Positions 1 through 4,272 of a DNA stretch of 5,525 nt are shown here, piece after piece. The position numbers and the translations under genes are program-made. Origin of the DNA: an uncultured Bacilli bacterium (GTDB taxonomy: Bacteria > Bacillota_I > Bacilli_A > RF39 > UBA660); assembly GCA_948687865.1 (NCBI GenBank), contig CAPQQE010000001.1, positions 7,810 through 13,334 of the forward strand, in the 5' to 3' direction. The notes beneath the pieces are model-generated. The model saw only the letters and a list, made by a program, of their open reading frames with translations. It had not been told where the DNA came from and made no database searches. Numbering within the stretch: position 1 is the first letter of the stretch; each line of letters begins with the position of its first letter.

Positions 1-252
1 ATATCTAGCGTATATTATTTGCTCTAACGCATCTGCTTCAAACTTTTTTGAATCTTTAACTGTGTTAATTAATTGAGATAACTCATCTATTCTTTTTTGT
101 AACATTATATCTATATTTGATTTAGAAGTTCTTATTTGCTCCTCTAAATTTATAGCAGAATTAACAGTTCCAAAACAAAATAATTTAAATACTAATTCTA
201 TAGCTAATACTACAATAAGAACAGATACTATTATTGAAAAATTTCTTTTCAT
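1..252 (-). CDS. LemA-like membrane protein, N-terminal part (3' end outside window)
   Basis: The frame is open from ATG 252 to the left edge, giving 84 residues without a stop. Residues 1-4 (MKRN) are basic. Residues about 6-29 are a hydrophobic membrane span or uncleaved signal anchor (SIIVSVLIVVLAIELVFKLF). Residues 36-84 match the start of the LemA domain: in family members this segment reads approximately as an Asn/Val-containing helix, then 'A.S.IDVQLKRR.DLIPNLV.TVK', then 'HE...L..V..AR'. Here the equivalents are SKSNIDIMLQKRIDELSQLINTVK and FEADALEQIIYAR. LemA proteins are membrane-anchored helical-bundle proteins of bacteria whose biochemical role is unsettled. AAGGAGG (262-268) lies 9 nt upstream and the ATG overlaps the previous gene's TGA. 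The IPNLV segment is changed to a less typical ELSQLIN, so this is a diverged member. The length of the missing part cannot be seen. Confidence 0.75.
   Translation of the reverse strand, partial: MKRNFSIIVSVLIVVLAIELVFKLFCFGTVNSAINLEEQIRTSKSNIDIMLQKRIDELSQLINTVKDSKKFEADALEQIIYARY
249..252 (-). other. ATGA stop/start overlap between zinc-ribbon and LemA-like genes
   Basis: The TGA stop of the 156-residue gene and the ATG of the LemA-like gene share bases in the tetranucleotide ATGA. AAGGAGG (262-268) is placed inside the upstream coding sequence. This is the usual arrangement for translational coupling by reinitiation and is good evidence that the truncated frame at the window edge is a real gene. 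Confidence 0.8.
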
Positions 253-719
253 ACTATATTCCCTCCTTTCCAAGCAATTTTATTCTGATTATTACTATGA
301 CTTTTATCTGTTAACCAACAAATTCTTTCTAATTGCTTATCTTCTTCTGATTTTAAATCTTGATTACATCTATCACAAAACTCATTTGTTCTCTTCCAGA
401 TAACTCTTTGCAATTGTTCTCCGCATCTTTCACATATATTTCCATTCAATGCTCTATCAAAATTAAATCTTTTCCTATCTTTTTTAGTTCCTATAACTAA
501 ACAATTGTAATTATAATAATCTAAATCAGAGTATAAACCACCATGCTGTATAGATAATTCAGAGTCATTTGTTATTTGCCTTACTTGATTTCTCCACGGT
601 AATTCTTTTCTTTTACCTGTAGTAGTTAATAATATAGATGAAAATATTCTGTTAAATAATGTATCGTCATTTTTATTATTAAAATCTCTTCTAATAGTAA
701 GATCTACTGTTCTTTTCAT
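249..719 (-). CDS. Unrecognised 156-residue protein with CxxC-x15-CxxC motif (putative zinc ribbon)
   Basis: Residues 96-118 carry Cys96-x2-Cys99, then 15 residues, then Cys115-x2-Cys118 (CERCGEQL ... FCDRCNQDL). This is a classical small zinc-ribbon or zinc-finger arrangement, often used for nucleic-acid or protein contacts. The N-terminal 90 residues are basic and polar with no recognised motif, and the C-terminal tail after residue 122 is charged and then Asn/Lys-rich. The segment between the cysteine pairs is basic (Arg, Lys, Trp), which would suit nucleic-acid binding. There is no signal peptide or membrane span. ATG 719 sits one base after the stop of the preceding gene, with AAAAGGA (730-736) 10 nt upstream in that gene's coding end. 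Its own TGA stop overlaps the next ATG as ATGA (249-252), so it is probably translationally coupled to the LemA-like gene. Zinc binding is inferred; the function is unknown. Confidence 0.82.
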   Translation of the reverse strand: MKRTVDLTIRRDFNNKNDDTLFNRIFSSILLTTTGKRKELPWRNQVRQITNDSELSIQHGGLYSDLDYYNYNCLVIGTKKDRKRFNFDRALNGNICERCGEQLQRVIWKRTNEFCDRCNQDLKSEEDKQLERICWLTDKSHSNNQNKIAWKGGNIV

Positions 720-720
720 A

Positions 721-1551
721 CTATTTATTTCCTTTTATAAATTTAACCACTAAATTTACTATTTTTGATTTATGCTTCTTTTCTAACTCTTTAGATACAA
801 AGTATATATTTCCATTTTTATCTGACTCTTGTAATTTATTTAATTGATCTATTAATTCATCTTTATTATCTGGAATAGATATTTCTTTTACTATTTCTTT
901 ATTAGTTTGTGATACTAATTTATCTAAAGTTAAATCACAATACTCATCTATCCAATCTCCAAGATAATATAATCTTTGGCACATAGCATCATTTTTTCTA
1001 TCTATAAATGCTCCGAATAAAATAGGGTCTCGCTCTTTATTTACTTCTTCTACTAATTCTTTAGTATAATCAGTGAATAATACATACATTTCATCAAAAA
1101 TATTTTTAGTCTTTTCTATTGTTTCCACTAGTTCATCAGGTATTTCTCTCGGATAGTTCTTTAGTTCTATTATTTTAACTACATCTTTTGCTACGTTGTC
1201 TATATAATTTTCTATATCTTCTTTATAAATAAATTTAGTAATTCCAAGATCTATTATTTCTTTTTCTTTTAATAAAGACTTTATATGAAAAGCTAATTTT
1301 TTAGCAGATTTAATCTGACCTGTCTTTTTATACTTTTCTAATAATTCTGTAGAAATAGTATAAAGTTTATCTATATCTTTATTATTAATTTGATTTACTT
1401 TTTCTTTTACTGATTTGAAATATTCATAAGGACTTAATTCTTTTTTATCTTCTTCCATGTTATTCTCTCCTTTATTAATTGGTATTACTTGAACTATTGG
1501 CTTATTTTTGTCGCCTACGTTATGAACTATTATATTTTTAATATTATTCAA
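721..1551 (-). CDS. Unrecognised helical protein with a conserved-looking core (276 aa from TTG, or 245 aa from ATG 1458)
   Basis: I do not recognise the function. Residues about 40-135 are Lys/Glu/Ile-rich helices. Residues about 155-215 form a distinctive aromatic and cysteine-containing core with the elements YVLFTDYTKELVEEV, ERDPILFGAF, QRLYYLGDWIDEYCDLTLDKL. Its varied composition stands out from the low-complexity remainder and suggests a conserved functional or structural domain. I have the impression that similar stretches occur in uncharacterised phage proteins, but cannot confirm this. There is no signal peptide or membrane span. Two starts are plausible: TTG 1551 with AAGAGGG (1560-1566) 8 nt upstream, and ATG 1458 with the stronger AAAGGAGAG (1465-1473). 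The TTG keeps the gap to the previous gene short (29 nt). The last codons contain the AAAAGGA site of the next gene, whose ATG begins one base after the TAG stop. Confidence 0.82.
   Translation of the reverse strand: MNNIKNIIVHNVGDKNKPIVQVIPINKGENNMEEDKKELSPYEYFKSVKEKVNQINNKDIDKLYTISTELLEKYKKTGQIKSAKKLAFHIKSLLKEKEIIDLGITKFIYKEDIENYIDNVAKDVVKIIELKNYPREIPDELVETIEKTKNIFDEMYVLFTDYTKELVEEVNKERDPILFGAFIDRKNDAMCQRLYYLGDWIDEYCDLTLDKLVSQTNKEIVKEISIPDNKDELIDQLNKLQESDKNGNIYFVSKELEKKHKSKIVNLVVKFIKGNK
1465..1473 (-). promoter_or_regulatory. Internal ribosome binding site for the alternative start at 1458
   Basis: AAAGGAGAG on the minus strand ends 6 nt before the in-frame ATG at 1458 (AGGAG is 8 nt away). 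It is stronger than the AAGAGGG serving the TTG at 1551. Either the true protein begins at 1458 with a 122-nt gap before it, or two forms differing by 31 N-terminal residues are made. Confidence 0.55.
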
Positions 1552-1580
1552 TTATAGCACCCTCTTTTTAATATTAATGC

Positions 1581-2339
1581 TTATTTTTGTAGATAATTTT
1601 TAATTAAATCTATTCTTTCTTTACTATAAGCATATAATTGAACTATTGATTTTAAATCGTTATCTAAACTGTTTAAATGGTAACAATAAAAATTTCTTTG
1701 TCCTTCTGGTTTTACTATCTTGTCAATATTCTCAGATAGTGATACTTTTTCTACTAATTCACATAATTTTTTATAAAATTCTTCATCTTTTATATCTTTA
1801 TAATAATACTCTTCAATATGATTATTAATATTTTCTATATGTTCTTTTAATTTTTTATCTATATCTTTATCTCGTTCTCTTGCTTTTATTAAATTTTCAT
1901 TTTTCTTTCCTAATAATACTTTGTGTTTTGGTCTTCCTTCTTCTGTAATCCAGCTATCTATAATATTTTGATTTAGAACATTGTATAATTCTGCTATATT
2001 CATATAGTGTTTCAAAGCATATAAATATATAAACTTTAGGTCATTTTGTTTTTCTTCAATAACTTTATCAATATCTGTATCATAATCTTCAGGCTTCATA
2101 TAAGAAAGAACAAATATTCTTTTTGGCAATAAATCTTCTAATATAAGCCTATTATATTTGTTATACATCTTATTATCTTTTCTTTCAATATCAAATTTTA
2201 CTTTTACAACTTTTAATATTGTATCACATATTTCAAAAACTTCATCATCTGAAATATCTTGTTTTAATTTGTCTAATCCTTCATTAATAAAATCAATTAC
2301 TGGTTTCCTTTGTTTCTTTAAATTTGATGAATAACCCAT
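1581..2339 (-). CDS. Unrecognised 252-residue helical protein
   Basis: I do not recognise a family. The protein is dominated by charged, probably helical segments rich in Lys, Asp, Glu and Ile. The N terminus is basic (SSNLKKQRKP, residues 4-13). A hydrophobic/aromatic helix lies at about residues 101-122 (LKFIYLYALKHYMNIAELYN), too broken by charges to be a membrane span. Residues about 145-180 look like a coiled coil or long charged helix, and the C terminus has a Tyr-rich patch (NFYCYHLNS, residues 216-224). No enzyme motif is visible. ATG 2339 has AGGAGG (2347-2352) 7 nt upstream, overlapping the TAG stop of the previous gene. The next gene begins 29 nt after its stop. Both this protein and the next are helical and charged and could be partners, but that is only an inference from adjacency. 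Confidence 0.83.
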   Translation of the reverse strand: MGYSSNLKKQRKPVIDFINEGLDKLKQDISDDEVFEICDTILKVVKVKFDIERKDNKMYNKYNRLILEDLLPKRIFVLSYMKPEDYDTDIDKVIEEKQNDLKFIYLYALKHYMNIAELYNVLNQNIIDSWITEEGRPKHKVLLGKKNENLIKARERDKDIDKKLKEHIENINNHIEEYYYKDIKDEEFYKKLCELVEKVSLSENIDKIVKPEGQRNFYCYHLNSLDNDLKSIVQLYAYSKERIDLIKNYLQK

Positions 2340-2350
2340 CTTTCTACCTC

Positions 2351-2602
2351 CTAATAAAATATTGCATTATTTTGTTTGTATTGATTTATACATGTATAAT
2401 AATGCAATTTATTTTTTGTTTCTACATCACACAATAACATATTATATTTAATCTTATCATAAATTTTAATTACTTTAGCAACTTTTATAATATGTTCATT
2501 TGTATTTCCTAAATAAATCTTTACTTCTAAAAGGTCATCAATGTCTAATAAATTATTCATTAATAACACATTATCTTTATTAGCATCCTCAATTTTTATC
2601 AT
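2351..2602 (-). CDS. Unrecognised 83-residue protein
   Basis: I do not recognise this protein. It is small and soluble by appearance. Residues 1-25 are acidic with a Leu/Asp-rich helix-like stretch (LLMNNLLDIDDLLE). Residues 26-65 show alternating hydrophobic residues consistent with several beta strands (VKIYLGN, IIKVAKVIKIYD, YNMLLCDV), and the tail is rich in Tyr, Asn and Gln. This could be a small beta-barrel-like fold, but no family motif is evident and the two cysteines (in LLCDV and YYTCI) are too isolated to suggest a metal site. The start at 2602 is secure: AGGAGG (2609-2614) lies 6 nt upstream. It is the first gene after the non-coding gap and heads the downstream group. The ribosome binding site of the next gene overlaps its TAG stop, implying coupled translation. 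Confidence 0.82.
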   Translation of the reverse strand: MIKIEDANKDNVLLMNNLLDIDDLLEVKIYLGNTNEHIIKVAKVIKIYDKIKYNMLLCDVETKNKLHYYTCINQYKQNNAIFY

Positions 2603-2686
2603 AGATAACCTCCTATAATTAGTTTTAATCTATATGTGTTTTATAATGCTATTTTGATAATAAAATATGATAAATATAGATTAAAT

Positions 2687-2718
2687 TAACCAGAATTAAC
2701 TACGATTAATTCTGGTTA
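2687..2718. repeat. Perfect 13-bp inverted repeat with 6-nt loop (terminator or operator candidate)
   Basis: The left arm 2687-2699 (TAACCAGAATTAA) and right arm 2706-2718 (TTAATTCTGGTTA) are exact reverse complements around a 6-nt spacer. Read on the minus strand it follows the 226-residue gene by about 70 nt and is followed by a T-rich but interrupted tract, so it is only a moderate intrinsic-terminator candidate. Read on the plus strand it is followed at once by a better T-rich tail (2721-2731), but no plus-strand gene ends there. The symmetry also suits a dimeric DNA-binding protein. The stem holds only four G:C pairs out of 13, so I favour a regulatory or weakly terminating role over a strong terminator. 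Confidence 0.65.
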
Positions 2719-2788
2719 CATTTTTATTTTTAATATATAATTTAATTAATTAATTATAAAAATTAATTACGGTTAATTCTGAAAACAT
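2694..2788. repeat. Pair of direct repeats, 28 bp each, 67 bp apart
   Basis: Copy one (2694-2721) and copy two (2761-2788) match at 23 of 28 positions. The first 21 bases differ at only two positions, both transitions (C/T at 2700/2767 and A/G at 2705/2772). Copy one lies within and beyond the inverted repeat. Copy two keeps the inner 6-bp dyad (AATTAA...TTAATT) but has lost the outer arm. Two spaced copies of a partly palindromic motif in a gene-free gap suggest binding sites for a regulator or replication protein, or alternative RNA hairpins. Confidence 0.65.
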
Positions 2789-2791
2789 ACT

Positions 2792-3472
2792 TTAACCTTC
2801 ATAATCAATTTCTGTGTTAGTTTTTATATTAGTTTTTAATTTCCAGTTGTCTGTTAATTTTGGTGTTATTCTATCAAATAGATCGTCAATCATCTTACTA
2901 AAAGTTTCTTGATTTACATTTTTTACTCTATAACCATTAGATTCTATGAATAATATAAATTTATCATTATTACTTGAAAAATCTTTAAATTGTGGCATAT
3001 CTATTTTAATTGAATTTAACGCTGCATTAATAACTATTTTACCTTTAGAACTTTTATTAACATTATCGTTAAAATGAGCTGTAAAATAACCATTAGATAA
3101 AAATTTGCCTTTCATATCATATAATGGACCATATGAATCTACATCTTTAATTATTTTCTTTACGTCTACATCTAAAGTAACGTCTCCTACAGAAGCACCT
3201 TTTTCTTTAAAGAAATTTATCATTTCTCTAAAAACTTCTTCAGCTGTTTTATTATCTTCAATATAAGTATAAGTGTATCTATTATCTTGTCTACTTATAG
3301 CTGTTTTAATTGGTTTTGGTTCTATTCCATGTATATTTTTAAATACACTTTTACCTAAATCTTTTTGCATTTTTGCATATTCTTTATCAAACCATTTTTC
3401 AAAATCTTTATCTTCAGAAACTTTATTATTTATAGATTCTGTAAATCTTATTTTTCTATTACATTGTTCCAT
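2792..3472 (-). CDS. Unrecognised 226-residue protein
   Basis: I do not recognise a family. The protein is soluble by appearance, with no signal peptide or membrane span. Residues 1-45 are charged and probably helical, with an aromatic patch (FEKWFDKEYAKM, residues 24-35). Residues 60-75 form a Tyr/Thr-rich strand (TYTYI), followed by a helix at about 76-92 (TAEEVFREMINFFKEKG). Residues 96-185 look rich in beta strands with alternating hydrophobics (VTLDVDV, GKIVINAALNSIKIDM, KFILFIESNGYRV). A helix follows at about 188-204, then a polar tail. The alpha/beta pattern could be a small globular fold, but no catalytic motif stands out. ATG 3472 has AGGAGG (3483-3488) 10 nt upstream, and the preceding gene stops 33 nt earlier. 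The gene is last before the 189-nt gap with the hairpin, so it may end a transcription unit. Confidence 0.83.
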   Translation of the reverse strand: MEQCNRKIRFTESINNKVSEDKDFEKWFDKEYAKMQKDLGKSVFKNIHGIEPKPIKTAISRQDNRYTYTYIEDNKTAEEVFREMINFFKEKGASVGDVTLDVDVKKIIKDVDSYGPLYDMKGKFLSNGYFTAHFNDNVNKSSKGKIVINAALNSIKIDMPQFKDFSSNNDKFILFIESNGYRVKNVNQETFSKMIDDLFDRITPKLTDNWKLKTNIKTNTEIDYEG

Positions 3473-3505
3473 AGTTGTGATACCTCCTATTTTATATTTA
3501 TTAGT

Positions 3506-3682
3506 CTATTTTATAACTTTATATGACAAAACTAATACATACATTAGGTGTGGCTTTTCAATTTGAATAAATTCTGTTTTAATAGAATCTATAATAATTT
3601 CTTTATTTTCTTCTAAAAATTTATTAGTAGTATTCTCTAATTTATCTAAAGAATTAGATCTAAGTATTTTAATTTGACACAT
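3506..3682 (-). CDS. Small protein resembling the sporulation protein Cse60 family
   Basis: This 58-residue protein starts at ATG 3682 and ends at TAG 3506. AGAGAGG (3691-3697) lies 8 nt upstream, inside the end of the preceding gene. The layout is a short N-terminal strand (MCQIKIL), a helix of the form LDKLENTTNKFLEENK, a second strand (IIIDSIKTEF), a linker, and a C-terminal strand ending in MYVLVLSYK. That strand-helix-strand-strand pattern, with a 'LE..xNxFL.ENK' core and a 'Y...V.SYK' ending, is how I remember Cse60-like proteins. Cse60 is named from Bacillus sporulation, but related small proteins are widespread in Firmicutes phages, so the name should not be read as a sporulation role here. 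The function is unknown. The family assignment is tentative; the gene itself is well supported by its position and ribosome binding site. Confidence 0.72.
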   Translation of the reverse strand: MCQIKILRSNSLDKLENTTNKFLEENKEIIIDSIKTEFIQIEKPHLMYVLVLSYKVIK

Positions 3683-3686
3683 AATA

Positions 3687-3983
3687 CTAACCTCTCTTTA
3701 TTTTATCTAATTTCATATATTTAATAATATCTTTATCTTTTACCCAAAGATTTTTATATAAATCATAGTAATCTTGCCTTTTGTCAACTAATGTTTTTAA
3801 TGCTTTGATTTTATACCTTGAGCAAGTTTTATGTAAATATTCTATAGGATCTGTGTTATAAGATAAATTGTTTTCTTTCAAGAATTGTATAGCTGGATCT
3901 TTTGCTTCATCATATCTACTTTTAGGTAACTTTTTAATAGAACTACTTAATGCAAATAATCTATGAACTTGCTTAACTTCCAT
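3687..3983 (-). CDS. Unrecognised 98-residue basic protein
   Basis: I do not recognise this protein. It is small, lysine-rich and probably largely helical, with no signal peptide, membrane segment or metal-binding cluster (a single cysteine). The C-terminal part, from about residue 60, is strongly basic with aromatic residues (Tyr, Trp). It includes a stretch around residues 80-95 (KDKDIIKYMKLDKI) that could be a helix-turn-helix-like or nucleic-acid-binding segment, but this is only a guess from composition. The ATG at 3983 follows the TAA of the preceding gene immediately, with AGGAGG (3989-3994) five nt upstream inside that gene's coding end. Its own last codons carry the AGAGAGG ribosome binding site of the 58-residue gene that starts 4 nt after its stop. 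These couplings support it as a real gene in an operon of small accessory genes. Confidence 0.82.
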   Translation of the reverse strand: MEVKQVHRLFALSSSIKKLPKSRYDEAKDPAIQFLKENNLSYNTDPIEYLHKTCSRYKIKALKTLVDKRQDYYDLYKNLWVKDKDIIKYMKLDKIKRG

Positions 3984-4235
3984 TTAATCCTCCTCTGTTA
4001 TTTTACTTAGATCAAAATAACCTGTGTTTATTATCTCGTCAGTATTTATTCCAATAAAATTAAATAATTCTATAGAACAATTTTGACATAATTCAAAATC
4101 TTTTATTTTATAATTTATTGGTTTATAATCTTTTGTTAGTAAACTTTGATCTGCAAAATTTATAGTAGATGAAAACCTTATGATATCATTAACTTCAATT
4201 TCTTTCTTACATTTATCACATTTATGAATTATCAT
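3984..4235 (-). CDS. Small protein with two CxxC pairs (putative zinc-binding)
   Basis: This is an 83-residue protein with Cys6-x2-Cys9 near the N terminus and Cys50-x2-Cys53 in the middle. That arrangement is typical of small zinc-knuckle or treble-clef proteins common in phages of Gram-positive bacteria. The segment between the pairs looks like mixed strand and loop, followed by a short helix after the second pair. There is no signal peptide or membrane segment. The frame is open to a GTG at 4250, but that GTG is part of the GAGGAGGTG ribosome binding site, so the ATG at 4235 is the likely start despite a long 14-nt spacing. The gene lies 37 nt after glyA in the same direction. Its last codons (Glu-Glu-Asp-stop) contain the ribosome binding site of the next gene, whose ATG follows directly, suggesting translational coupling. 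Zinc binding is inferred from the cysteines only; the molecular role is unknown. Confidence 0.8.
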   Translation of the reverse strand: MIIHKCDKCKKEIEVNDIIRFSSTINFADQSLLTKDYKPINYKIKDFELCQNCSIELFNFIGINTDEIINTGYFDLSKITEED

Positions 4236-4249
4236 ATATTTATATAACA

Positions 4250-4256
4250 CCTCCTC
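4250..4256 (-). promoter_or_regulatory. Ribosome binding site that decides the start at 4235
   Basis: GAGGAGG on the minus strand, extending to GAGGAGGTG over 4248-4256, closely complements the 16S rRNA 3' end. It contains the GTG at 4250-4248, which therefore cannot be the initiation codon. The first usable in-frame start downstream is the ATG at 4235, with a longer than usual spacer of 14 nt after AGGAGG. Confidence 0.75.
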
Positions 4257-4272
4257 AAGCTAAATATAAATT

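Larger units (their letters stand above)
2603..2791. other. Intergenic region with repeated dyad; largest non-coding gap
   Basis: This 189-bp gap separates the glyA-side gene group from the lemA-side group and is the only sizeable non-coding stretch in the window. It is extremely AT-rich. It holds a perfect inverted repeat (2687-2718), a diverged direct copy of that sequence (2761-2788) and, between them, a run of TTAATTAA-like palindromic sequence (about 2740-2768). On the minus strand a TATAAA at 2645-2640 could be a -10 element for the next gene, but I see no convincing -35 at the correct distance. I see no small gene with a ribosome binding site here apart from the AGGAGG (2609-2614) of the gene starting at 2602. 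Confidence 0.7.

Noticed and set aside
1646..1828. Plus-strand open frame of 60 residues, Leu/Tyr/Phe-rich
   Set aside because: It lies wholly inside the well-supported 252-residue minus-strand gene, has no ribosome binding site, and its hydrophobic composition is what antisense of Lys/Glu/Asp-rich coding sequence produces.
2639..2645. Sigma-A-type promoter for the gene starting at 2602
   Set aside because: A TATAAA hexamer is present on the minus strand, but no recognisable TTGACA-like element lies 16-18 nt upstream, and such hexamers are frequent by chance in DNA this AT-rich.
3273..3566. Plus-strand open frame of 97 residues with apparent membrane spans
   Set aside because: It is antisense to the 226-residue gene, its upstream ribosome binding site and part of the 58-residue gene. 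The hydrophobicity is an artefact of the complementary strand, and no start signal precedes it.
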